Below, piece by piece: positions 1 to 5,726 of a stretch of 9,392 bases of DNA. The stretch covers positions 1 to 9,392 of the forward strand of contig DJUV01000129.1 in NCBI GenBank assembly GCA_002440625.1, in the 5' to 3' direction. Position numbers and translations under genes: made by a program. The notes beneath the pieces are model-generated. The model saw only the letters and a program-made list of their open reading frames with translations. It did not search any database and had not been told where the DNA came from. Each line of letters begins with the position of its first letter. Position 1 is the first letter of the stretch. Source of the stretch: Rhodobacteraceae bacterium UBA6273. Lineage in GTDB: Bacteria; Pseudomonadota; Alphaproteobacteria; Rhodobacterales; Rhodobacteraceae.

Positions 1-438
1 TTCGACTTCTACGACCGGCTGAAGAGCGTCACCAAGGGCTACGCCAGCTTCGACTACCAGATCTCCGAATACCGCGAGGATATGCTGGTCAAGATGTCGA
101 TCCTTGTGAACGACGAGCCGGTCGATGCCCTTTCCATCATGGTCCACCGCGACCGCGCCGAGGCCCGGGGCCGGGCGATGGTCGAGAAACTCAAGGACCT
201 GATCCCGCGGCACATGTTCAAGATCCCGATCCAGGCAGCGATTGGGGGTCGGGTGATCGCACGGGAAACCCTGAGCGCGCTCCGCAAGGACGTGACGGCG
301 AAGTGCTACGGCGGCGACGCGACCCGGAAGCGCAAGCTTCTGGACAAGCAGAAGGCCGGCAAGAAGAAGATGCGCCAGTTCGGGAAAGTGGAGATCCCGC
401 AGGAGGCGTTTATTTCGGCGTTGAAGATGGATGGGTGA
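1..438 (+). CDS. lepA: Elongation factor 4 (LepA), C-terminal part
   Basis: The frame is open from the first base and gives the last 145 residues of a protein of about 600, so the 5' part lies outside the window. LepA is a ribosome-bound GTPase related to EF-G that acts on stalled or mis-translocated ribosomes. The visible part covers the end of the EF-G domain-V-like region (residues near [18 protein letters not shown]) and the LepA-specific C-terminal domain. That domain shows the basic run [20 protein letters not shown] followed by [13 protein letters not shown], which is diagnostic of the family. It stops at TGA 436-438. No intrinsic terminator follows. Base composition is typical of the GC-rich host, in contrast to the next gene. 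Confidence 0.97.
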   Translation, partial: FDFYDRLKSVTKGYASFDYQISEYREDMLVKMSILVNDEPVDALSIMVHRDRAEARGRAMVEKLKDLIPRHMFKIPIQAAIGGRVIARETLSALRKDVTAKCYGGDATRKRKLLDKQKAGKKKMRQFGKVEIPQEAFISALKMDG

Positions 439-495
439 GGGGCGGTCTAGCCATGAACGCGTGCGAACGCTTACGCTGGGGACCTCAGAGTAGAA

Positions 496-524
496 TTGAC
501 TACAATCTATACTTAGTCTCTATT
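496..524 (+). promoter_or_regulatory. Candidate sigma-70 promoter for the orphan gene at 557
   Basis: TTGACT (496-501) is separated by 17 bases from TCTATT (519-524), matching the housekeeping consensus at 5 of 6 and 4 of 6 positions. An alternative -10, TATACT (508-513), matches better but lacks a good -35 at standard spacing. The stretch is AT-rich, unlike the host background, so chance matches are more likely here than elsewhere in the window. The placement 33 bases before the start codon suits a promoter serving that gene alone. Confidence 0.4.
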
Positions 525-556
525 GCTTACGGAATTTATCGGTTCTGGAGTTACTC

Positions 557-1396
557 ATGCTCAAGCAATTTGACCCAAGCCGTGTGCCCCCTGCCGTCAT
601 TACCTTAACGATTAATAATTCGAAGCCGGTTGAACTAAATGCATTTGTGCGAGCCTTTACTTCAATTGCTAAGGAGTATCAGGACGCAGTCGATGCTAGC
701 GACGACTTCCAAGGTGAAGCCGAAATATTTGTCAAAGAGGTCCGCTCAGGGTCGATCGTAGCGGACTTGTTGCCGGTGGTGGCGAGCACGTTGCCCATAA
801 TCGCGAGCAGCGCTGAGCAAATCTGGCTTGCGGTGGAGTTTGTTGAAAAGTGGAAGGATCGGATTACGAAACTCGCTTCCGGGATAGTTCCGGAAGCCTT
901 CTCGCGATCAGATCTAAAAACTTTTGCCGGAGCAGTAGAAGCAATCGCTCGAGATCCTGAAGCCAGTTCGACACTCGAGGTGGCTACCTTCGAGGATGGA
1001 AAGCGGCAAGTTAAGGCCGCGTTTAAGTTCCACTCCAGCGATGCTAGGCAAGTCGAGAAAACAATTGAGGGTGAGTATCGGCGCTTGGAGTCTGAGCGTG
1101 ACGATACGCATTATCGAGTTCTGATGGTGTTCACTAGATCGGATGTTGGCGATGCGCCGAAGGACAAGAGAAGTGGCGAGCGTGTAATAATCCAACAAAT
1201 AAGTGATCGTGATCTTCCAATTATGTATGCGTCTGATCTTGCTGAACAAAGGGTGAAGCACGAGATTCGCGAGGCCGATGATAATATTTTCAAGAAAGGC
1301 TTTAGCGTCGATGTAAGTGTTCTCTATAGGAACTCGCGCCCTATGGTTTATAGAATTCTCAATGTTCATGAAGTTCTGGATTTGCCTGACGAATAG
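557..1396 (+). CDS. Hypothetical protein in an AT-richer accessory segment
   Basis: The 279-residue protein belongs to no family I recognise. The ATG follows a GGAG (547-550) with six bases between, so the start is well supported. Residues 57-64 (IFVKEVRS) lead into GSIVADLLPVV, then a hydrophobic stretch to about residue 85 that could be one membrane or amphipathic helix. A charged middle (about 155-205) follows. The C-terminal part holds RDLPIMYASDL, a short DNIFKKGFSVDVSVLYR segment and ends in YRILNVHEVLDLPDE, which looks like a compact alpha/beta domain. Four sampled 60-base lines give about 47% GC (113 of 240 by hand count), against clearly more than 60% in neighbouring genes, and codon choice is correspondingly AT-tolerant. 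This suggests horizontal acquisition next to lepA. A defence or phage-related role is possible, but nothing in the sequence proves it. Confidence 0.82.
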   Translation: MLKQFDPSRVPPAVITLTINNSKPVELNAFVRAFTSIAKEYQDAVDASDDFQGEAEIFVKEVRSGSIVADLLPVVASTLPIIASSAEQIWLAVEFVEKWKDRITKLASGIVPEAFSRSDLKTFAGAVEAIARDPEASSTLEVATFEDGKRQVKAAFKFHSSDARQVEKTIEGEYRRLESERDDTHYRVLMVFTRSDVGDAPKDKRSGERVIIQQISDRDLPIMYASDLAEQRVKHEIREADDNIFKKGFSVDVSVLYRNSRPMVYRILNVHEVLDLPDE

Positions 1397-1759
1397 TGCG
1401 GCATAGCAAGCCGTAGGTCGGGCTTAAGCCCGACTCTCCCATCAACCTCACGCCGCGGGTTAAACCTTGGCCGATTTGTCCCGAGACAAATCGGGCCGCG
1501 CCTGCCTGCCCCCGGCAGGCGCGCTACCGAGCCAGCCCAGGCAGGCGCGCCCCGATTTCCAAACGCACGGGACAAGCGGAAAACCCCTTGCCCTCCGCCT
1601 TGCGGCTCCGGCCAATCGGACCGGGTGACGTGCCACTGGCACGTCCCTTTCCGGTCCTCGGGTCCCCACACCAACCATTCCGCGCTTCCCTCCCCCTCCG
1701 TGGGGAGGGAGAGGGTGGGGAGCTTCCGGCAAAGAGCGCGCCACAGGCCGGAGCGCGGC
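1397..1759. repeat. Intergenic mosaic of perfect palindromes between convergent genes
   Basis: This gap holds no credible gene but at least five inverted repeats. They are the 18-base palindrome GTCGGGCTTAAGCCCGAC (1417-1434); arms 1471-1480 and 1485-1494 (CCGATTTGTC, four-base loop); arms 1497-1506 and 1514-1523 (CGCGCCTGCC, seven-base loop), with GGCAGGCGCGC repeated directly at 1514-1524 and 1540-1550; arms 1627-1635 and 1637-1645 (GACGTGCCA around one C); and arms 1687-1695 and 1702-1710 (TCCCTCCCC). None is followed by a T-run, so these look more like REP or miniature repeat modules than simple terminators, although they could end transcription between the converging genes. The family name is unknown to me. 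Confidence 0.75.
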
Positions 1760-2251
1760 TTACTCCACCCAGACCCCGTGCTTCTTGTGCCAGTCCTCCA
1801 GCGACAATTCCGGATACTGCGGGAAATGCTCCTCCCCCGGACCCTCCGGCACCAGCACCCAGTCGGGCTTGTCGTCCAGCATGATGTGCACCCGCGCCGG
1901 GGCGGCGGGCAGGGGGGTGTCGACGGCGCTGGCGAAGGGGTGGATATGATCCGGCCAGCGCGGATCATAGACCCAGAGCGCCGTGCCGCAGCGGGCGCAG
2001 AAATTGCGCTCCGCCGGCGAGGTCTCGGTGGCGCCGTCACGGGTGATCGCGGCGCGGTAGGTGCCAAGCGCCTCCCGCCCCTCGACCTTCAGGGTGCCGG
2101 CGATGCCGCCGAGGTTGATGGCATAGCCGCCGCCGCCGCCGGTCTTGCGGCAGATCGAGCAATAGCAGTGCATGAAGGGCACCGGCGTCTGGCTTTCGAC
2201 GCTGAAGCGCACCGCGCCGCAGCGGCAGGATCCTTCGAGCAGCATCGGCAT
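1760..2251 (-). CDS. GFA/CENP-V domain zinc protein
   Basis: The 163-residue protein matches the GFA family (glutathione-dependent formaldehyde-activating enzyme-like, Pfam GFA), a small cytoplasmic zinc fold. The metal-binding cysteines are all present: C9 and C11 (SCRCGAVRF), C29, C31 and C34 (HCYCSICRKTGG), and C85 and C88 (FCARCGT), the usual pattern for two zinc sites. The true substrate of most members, including this one, is unknown; true Gfa activity on S-hydroxymethylglutathione is shown for few. I chose the ATG at 2251 because AGGGGAGGT sits five bases upstream on this strand. The frame stays open to an ATG at 2326, which would add 25 low-complexity residues. The gene stands alone, convergent with the orphan gene and flanked on both sides by GTCGGG/CCCGAC repeats. 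Confidence 0.9.
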   Translation of the reverse strand: MPMLLEGSCRCGAVRFSVESQTPVPFMHCYCSICRKTGGGGGYAINLGGIAGTLKVEGREALGTYRAAITRDGATETSPAERNFCARCGTALWVYDPRWPDHIHPFASAVDTPLPAAPARVHIMLDDKPDWVLVPEGPGEEHFPQYPELSLEDWHKKHGVWVE

Positions 2252-2354
2252 GACGGACCTCCCCTGTTGCGAAGACGGCTGGCGCCGCGCCGCCGCCCGC
2301 GACCTGATCCGCGGACTCTCCGCCATACGGCGTGGGGAATCAATCGGCCTGTGG

Positions 2355-2434
2355 GCCGGGGTTCACCCCGGCAATCCCTGTCGGGCAAAATGCCCGACGC
2401 CTGTCGGGACGGATGCCCGACGCAAACCCGACGC
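2355..2434. repeat. Hairpin and CCCGACGC repeat cluster
   Basis: Three hairpins follow one another. GCCGGGG (2355-2361) pairs with CCCCGGC (2366-2372) around TTCA. GTCGGGCA (2380-2387) pairs with TGCCCGAC (2391-2398) around AAA. GTCGGG (2403-2408) pairs with CCCGAC (2416-2421). The octamer CCCGACGC occurs at 2393-2400, 2416-2423 and 2427-2434. The GTCGGG/CCCGAC core is shared with the palindrome at 1417-1434, so members of one repeat family appear to bracket the GFA gene. Confidence 0.65.
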
Positions 2435-2460
2435 AAGCCCGCCGCCGCCCGGCACCGCCA

Positions 2461-2650
2461 TTGTCGCCACCCCGTCAACGGTCGCCCCGCCGCCGCAACC
2501 CACCCCAACCCCCTTCGCATCCGCAGAAAACCACCCCTCCCAGCCCCATCTGACCGCGAAACACATTCCGCCTCGCAACCCCAACCCCCACAACCGCAAA
2601 TCGACTTCTCCACAAACTATCCACAAGAAAATCAACGATCTATCCCCATA
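2461..2650. other. C-over-G skewed tract ending in DnaA-box-like sites
   Basis: From 2461 to 2640 the plus strand has about 87 C and 22 G by hand count, an extreme strand asymmetry with no open frame of coding quality. Its right end turns AT-richer and carries same-strand 9-mers close to the DnaA box TTATCCACA: TTCTCCACA (2606-2614) and CTATCCACA (2617-2625), each with one mismatch, and CTATCCCCA (2640-2648) with two. Starts are 11 and 23 bases apart, close to whole helical turns. This could be a DnaA-binding regulatory site, a replication-related element or coincidence in a C-rich tract. From 2651 to about 2830 I see only a minor UUCG hairpin (2781-2790). Confidence 0.35.
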
Positions 2651-2834
2651 AACCTTTCATGCTGCAGTGCTATTCCCTTGCCCGACTCGCCCCCGGCGGG
2701 CCAACGTCCCCTTACCGCAACGGATCGCAAGACACCGGGCGGGGCGCGAAGGTCTCCGTAACCGTCGGGCGGGAAGATTGGGCTTCGGCCGGATCTGACC
2801 TCCGAAACGCACGGAACGCCGGCGGATCGTGGAA

Positions 2835-3037
2835 CGTCTCCGGACGGGAAACATTCGCAGGCGGCGCAAGGGCCTAAGCGGGCTGCGAAAGGTTTTCGAA
2901 CCGGAAGCGGCGGTGGGGGTTCTTCGGAACCGCTCACAACTGGTGGGAAGGCCCGGCAACGGGCGATCCGATCAGGAAGGCGTCAGGGGTGCCGCAAGGC
3001 ACATGCGAAGACCGCGTCTGAGCACCTGGCGCCTTTT
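2835..3037 (+). ncRNA. Candidate structured RNA with tetraloop hairpins
   Basis: Five short perfect hairpins capped by especially stable tetraloops lie in one orientation. They are CGTC-TCCG-GACG (2835-2846), GGTT-TTCG-AACC (2891-2902), GGTTC-TTCG-GAACC (2918-2931), GCCCG-GCAA-CGGGC (2951-2964) and GTGCC-GCAA-GGCAC (2989-3002). A further stem pairs TTCGCAG (2854-2860) with CTGCGAA (2883-2889). A long closing stem pairs AAGGCGTCAGG (2977-2987) with CCTGGCGCCTT (3025-3035, one G-U pair) and runs into TTTT at 3034-3037. UNCG and GNRA loops are only canonical on the plus strand, which argues for a plus-strand RNA. I checked for RNase P, tmRNA, SRP RNA and common riboswitch signatures and found none. 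Boundaries and the promoter are not determined. Confidence 0.4.
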
Positions 3038-3052
3038 CGGATTCCGAGCAGA

Positions 3053-3092
3053 AAAAACGAAACGGGACCCGCCTGCATGCAGGGGGTCCCGT
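3053..3092 (-). terminator. Intrinsic terminator for a minus-strand transcript
   Basis: The nine-base arms ACGGGACCC (3062-3070) and GGGTCCCGT (3084-3092) enclose a self-complementary CCTGCATGCAGG (3072-3083). Read on the minus strand, the stem is followed by TTCGTTTTTTC, a classic U-tract. No T-run follows on the plus strand, so the direction is clear. Confidence 0.7.
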
Positions 3093-3130
3093 CCGCATCA
3101 GAAATGCATACCGCGTCTGTAGCACCTGTG
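3053..3130 (-). ncRNA. Candidate minus-strand small RNA
   Basis: A promoter-like pair (3137-3165) and an intrinsic terminator (3053-3092) on the same strand delimit a transcript of roughly 78 bases. Its 5' part contains GCAT/ATGC arms around a five-base loop (3094-3106 region) before the terminator stem. A small frame starting ATGGCTAGCGGC runs through it, but it continues into the terminator hairpin and has no convincing ribosome binding site, so an untranslated RNA fits better. Function and targets are unknown. Confidence 0.4.
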
Positions 3131-3136
3131 CCGCTA

Positions 3137-3165
3137 GCCATAGCGTAGATGTGGGCCGAATTCAA
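3137..3165 (-). promoter_or_regulatory. Candidate promoter for the minus-strand small RNA
   Basis: On the minus strand TTGAAT (3165-3160) is followed after exactly 17 bases by TATGGC (3142-3137). The -35 is good; the -10 keeps only TAT of TATAAT. The position, about 7 bases before the presumed RNA start near 3130 and some 45 bases before the terminator stem, is the main support. Confidence 0.35.
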
Positions 3166-3236
3166 CCAGATATTGCGGTCCGCCTCGCAGGGACAGGGTA
3201 ACTGCCGGAACGCCGCATTTCATGCTACCCTCTCGC

Positions 3237-3300
3237 CCGGGTGGGTCTTCCGGATCGGCCCGTATCCCGCGGGCCGGGTGTGCGAGTGCTCACCCGGAGG
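3237..3300 (+). promoter_or_regulatory. Possible ribosome-binding-site hairpin before the GYD gene
   Basis: CACCCGG (3291-3297) overlaps the start of the Shine-Dalgarno GGAGG (3296-3300). It can pair with CCGGGTG at 3274-3280, or alternatively with a second identical CCGGGTG at 3237-3243. The nearer pairing leaves a ten-base loop that can add an inner GC/GC pair. Two competing left arms for one right arm would suit a translational switch, but short GC-rich pairings arise easily in this DNA. Confidence 0.3.
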
Positions 3301-3309
3301 GACAAGATC

Positions 3310-3639
3310 ATGGCGAAGTACATTGTGACCGGCTGTTATACGCCCGCTGCGATGAAGGGGATGATCGCCAACCCGACGGACCGCGAAACCGCGACCGCCG
3401 CCGTGATCGCTGCGGCGGGGGGCAAGCTTGAAAGCTACCACCTCACGACCGGCGAAAGCGACTTCATCATCCGGGTACGGACCGATGACATCGTCATGTT
3501 GCTGGCCTCGCTGATCGCTGTCGGGGCCACCGGTGCCGTCTCGAATTTCAAGACGGTTCAATGCTTTACCTCGGCCGAGTTCCTTCAGGCGCAGAAGGCC
3601 GCCGGGGCCATCGCGACCAAATATTCAGCACCTAGCTGA
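3310..3639 (+). CDS. GYD domain protein
   Basis: The 109-residue protein begins MAKYIVTGCYTPAAMKGM and matches the GYD family, small alpha/beta proteins with a ferredoxin-like fold and no assigned biochemical role. The typical layout is visible: strand 1 with YIVTGCYT, a helix around TDRETATAAVIAAAGGKL, the YHLTTGESDFIIRV hairpin at about residues 40-58 and DDIVMLLASLIAVGATGAV as the second helix. No signal peptide or membrane span is seen. GGAGGGA lies about eight bases before the ATG, which supports this start over an upstream in-frame ATG at 3241. It is a single-gene unit, with a strong hairpin right after its stop and a convergent lipoprotein gene beyond. Confidence 0.9.
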   Translation: MAKYIVTGCYTPAAMKGMIANPTDRETATAAVIAAAGGKLESYHLTTGESDFIIRVRTDDIVMLLASLIAVGATGAVSNFKTVQCFTSAEFLQAQKAAGAIATKYSAPS

Positions 3640-3647
3640 CATCTTTC

Positions 3648-3672
3648 GGCCGGTGCGCCAGGCGCACCGGCC
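3648..3672. terminator. Hairpin between convergent genes
   Basis: GGCCGGTGCGCC (3648-3659) and GGCGCACCGGCC (3661-3672) are perfect 12-base arms around one A. There is no T-run on either side, so it is not a textbook intrinsic terminator. Its place between the GYD stop and the convergent lipoprotein stop suggests a shared bidirectional transcription end. Confidence 0.55.
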
Positions 3673-3687
3673 CGCCGCTTGCCGCGC

Positions 3688-3831
3688 TCAGAACAGCCCG
3701 TCGCCGCCCTTCTCATCCTCCACCGCCTTGTCGGCGATGACCGCCCCGCCCGCCCCGACGATGAGCGGCCCGCAGGCAGATACCATCGTGGCAAAGACTA
3801 GAACCGAGATCATCAAAATCCGTTGCCGCAT
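3688..3831 (-). CDS. Small lipoprotein, 47 residues
   Basis: This short frame starts with ATG at 3831 after GGGAGGT six bases upstream on the minus strand and ends at TGA 3690-3688. The protein has a basic start (MRQRI), a hydrophobic core (LMISVLVFATM) and the lipobox VSAC with Cys20, followed by GPLIVGAGGAVIADKAVEDE and a glycine-rich end KGGDGLF. Signal peptidase II cleavage before Cys20 would leave a mature lipoprotein of 28 residues in the envelope. The GAGGAV stretch resembles glycine-zipper sequences of small outer-membrane lipoproteins. Function is unknown. It lies 69 bases downstream of pleD on the same strand and could be co-transcribed with it. Confidence 0.75.
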   Translation of the reverse strand: MRQRILMISVLVFATMVSACGPLIVGAGGAVIADKAVEDEKGGDGLF

Positions 3832-3900
3832 GTCGCACCTCCCGCCCTTCGTTTCGCAGGGGAAACGCCTGCGGCGGCTCAGGGTTCCCTTGGCGAAGGG

Positions 3901-5283
3901 TCAGGCGGCGCTCCGACCAATCGTCACCTGATTCCGCCCGTCATGCTTGGCAGCCAGAAGTGCCCGGTCGGCGCTGTGGAAGAGGTCCTCCACGCTGATC
4001 CCGCCCGCGCCTGCCTGACCGATCGTAAGCCCGATCGAGGAGGTGACGGAGAGGCTCCCCTGACCATGCGGTAGCGCGACCGGCCGGTCGGCCACCGCGC
4101 GGCGGAGACGTTCGGCAACGGCCGTGGCTTCGCGAAGGCCCTTGTCGGGAAGGGCGACCAGAAACTCCTCGCCGCCGATCCGCGCCAGAAGGTCGACGGG
4201 CCTGAGCCGCGCTGAGAGCCGCCTTGCGACCTCGACCAGCACCGCGTCGCCGGACGCATGGCCGTAGGTGTCGTTGATCGTCTTGAAGCGGTCGAGGTCG
4301 AGGACCATCAGGGCGAAGGTCCGCCCGGTTTCCATCGCCCGCTCCGCCATGCGGGCCAGGTGGGCCGTGGCGTAGCGGCGGTTGTGCAGGCCCGTCAGCG
4401 GATCGGTCATGGCCAGCCTCAGCCGATCCTCAAGGTTTTCGCGCAGCCGGTCGGCCTGGCGTTTGCGTGTCACCTGCATGCGGATGCGCAAGGCTATCTC
4501 CGCCGGATCGGCATCAACCTCGATCAGATCGTTGGCGCCAAGATCAAGCGCCATGGCTGCGGTATCGGCGGCCCCGGAGGGCAGGACGACGCAGACAGCG
4601 GCATGGCGCGTGCCATGGCGCGAGCGGAGTTCCGACATGAGCCTGAGGCCGCCCCCCGATTCCGAAAGATCGGCGCCGATCACGAAGACATCCGGGGGCG
4701 GGGCGCCCGAAGGATCGGCGAGCGCCTCATCCGGCTCCATCGCGATCAGCCGGTCGGTCAGGTAGGGGCGCAGCTCGTCCGCCCATTTTGTGCGGGTAGC
4801 GGCATCGCGAAACACCAGCGCGACCCTGGCCGGCCGGGCAAAGCCTTCCGACGGTTCGGCAAAGCCGAGATCGCGGTAAGTGTGCTGCCTGAGCCCCAGT
4901 TCCTCGGCCGCCTCACGCGCCCTCAGGATGCTGCGGAGGCGCGCCAGCAGCACGACCTCGTCCAGGGGTTTCCAGAAAACCTCGTCCGCGCCGGCGCCGA
5001 GCGCCGCCATCTTGCGGTCCATGTCGCGGAAGGCGGTGACCATCACCACCGGAATGTCGCGCGTGACCGGATCGGCCTTGAGCAGGCGGCACACGTCGAT
5101 GCCGCTCATGTCCGGCATTTCCACATCAAGAAGGATCAGGTCGGGCCGGCTGGCCCTTGCATTGGCAAGCGTCTCGACCCCGCTGGCGGCCTGCATCGTT
5201 TCATAGAATGCGGCGCCCAGCTTCACCTTCAGGACAATCCGGTTGGTCGCAACATCGTCGGCTATCAGGATCTTCCCGCCCAC
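3901..5283 (-). CDS. pleD: PleD-type response regulator diguanylate cyclase (REC-REC-GGDEF)
   Basis: The 460-residue protein makes cyclic-di-GMP from two GTP when its first receiver is phosphorylated, a control of motility, surface attachment and cell development in alphaproteobacteria. Receiver 1 (about 3-122) has the acidic pair D9/D10, phospho-acceptor D53 (LLDVEMP), T83 and K105. Receiver 2 (about 150-275) is degenerate, without the conserved lysine, as is usual for the adaptor receiver of PleD. The GGDEF domain (about 290-456) begins TDPLTGLHNRR, has the metal site near D329/D331 and the active GGEEF at 370-374. An RPVD inhibitory site at 361-364 predicts product feedback. The start is GTG, five bases after GGGAGG. 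It has no divK neighbour; upstream is divergent DUF3572, an arrangement also known in other alphaproteobacteria. Confidence 0.96.
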   Translation of the reverse strand: MGGKILIADDVATNRIVLKVKLGAAFYETMQAASGVETLANARASRPDLILLDVEMPDMSGIDVCRLLKADPVTRDIPVVMVTAFRDMDRKMAALGAGADEVFWKPLDEVVLLARLRSILRAREAAEELGLRQHTYRDLGFAEPSEGFARPARVALVFRDAATRTKWADELRPYLTDRLIAMEPDEALADPSGAPPPDVFVIGADLSESGGGLRLMSELRSRHGTRHAAVCVVLPSGAADTAAMALDLGANDLIEVDADPAEIALRIRMQVTRKRQADRLRENLEDRLRLAMTDPLTGLHNRRYATAHLARMAERAMETGRTFALMVLDLDRFKTINDTYGHASGDAVLVEVARRLSARLRPVDLLARIGGEEFLVALPDKGLREATAVAERLRRAVADRPVALPHGQGSLSVTSSIGLTIGQAGAGGISVEDLFHSADRALLAAKHDGRNQVTIGRSAA

Positions 5284-5338
5284 GCTGGCCTCCCTCGGCT
5301 TTACTTTACTCGTACACAGCGCTCATCTTTCGTTCGCA

Positions 5339-5346
5339 ATGGTTAA
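5339..5346 (-). promoter_or_regulatory. CtrA-like half site in the pleD/DUF3572 divergent region
   Basis: TTAACCAT on the minus strand matches the half motif reported for the cell-cycle regulator CtrA in alphaproteobacteria. It continues as TTAA-N7-GAAC, so the second TTAA half is not well kept. It lies 56 bases upstream of the pleD start in the only gap shared by the two divergent genes. Confidence 0.3.
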
Positions 5347-5385
5347 GAAATGCTTTCCAGATAGCGACGATGCGGCGAGGTGGCG

Positions 5386-5664
5386 ATGAGACGGGATGAA
5401 GCGGAAACAGTGGCGCTGAAAGCGCTGGGCTGGATCGTCGGCGCAGAAGACCAGCGTGATGGCTTTCTGTCGGTCAGCGGGCTGGCGCCCGAGGACCTGC
5501 TATGGCGCGCTGGCGAACCCGAAGTGCTGCTGGCCGTCATGGACTTCCTTCTGGCCGAAGACCGCCGCGTCATCGCCTTCTGCGACGCCGCGGGCCTGCG
5601 CTATGACACCCTTGTCACCATCCGCGCGGCGCTCCCCGGGGGGGAGGAGGTCCACTGGACCTGA
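5386..5664 (+). CDS. DUF3572 family protein
   Basis: The 92-residue protein matches the alphaproteobacterial DUF3572 family, of unknown function. Family features seen are the opening DEAETVALKALGWI, the DGFLSVSGL segment, EVLLAVMDFLLAEDRRVIAFCDAAGL in the middle and YDTLVTIRAALPGG near the end. It is mostly helical, without signal peptide or membrane span. The ATG follows GAGG with five bases between. A GTG two codons upstream is possible but would lie within the Shine-Dalgarno. It is divergent from pleD and 62 bases ahead of the HAD gene on the same strand, so those two may be co-transcribed. Confidence 0.9.
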   Translation: MRRDEAETVALKALGWIVGAEDQRDGFLSVSGLAPEDLLWRAGEPEVLLAVMDFLLAEDRRVIAFCDAAGLRYDTLVTIRAALPGGEEVHWT

Positions 5665-5726
5665 GCCGTCTTGCCTTCCTGCCTACGCTCGGCCAGTGTG
5701 CGGCGCGCCTGTCTTGGGGAGGGATC

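Noticed and set aside
1397..1759. CRISPR array
   Set aside because: The repeats are differing palindromes without constant spacing or spacers.
1366..2067. Minus-strand open frame over the palindrome array and GFA 3' end
   Set aside because: It overlaps a real gene in another frame and its sequence is generated by repeats.
1625..2761. Long plus-strand open frame across the GFA gene
   Set aside because: It is antisense to a gene with a complete zinc-ligand pattern and reads through repeats; proline/arginine-rich shadow of GC-rich DNA.
2657..2959. Arginine-rich open frames on both strands
   Set aside because: No family resemblance, no ribosome binding site, and they lie over hairpin-rich DNA.
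2835..3092. Known RNA genes: RNase P RNA, two-piece tmRNA, SRP RNA, cobalamin or TPP riboswitch
   Set aside because: The conserved cores I know for these were not found, including no tmRNA tag sequence, no RNase P conserved blocks and no SRP GGAA-loop motif.
2983..3165. 60-residue minus-strand frame (MNSAHIYAMASG...) as a small protein or attenuator leader peptide
   Set aside because: It runs straight through an intrinsic terminator hairpin and lacks a convincing ribosome binding site; no biosynthetic gene follows.
4258..5346. Long plus-strand open frame opposite pleD
   Set aside because: The minus strand encodes an intact REC-REC-GGDEF protein; the plus frame has no recognisable domain.
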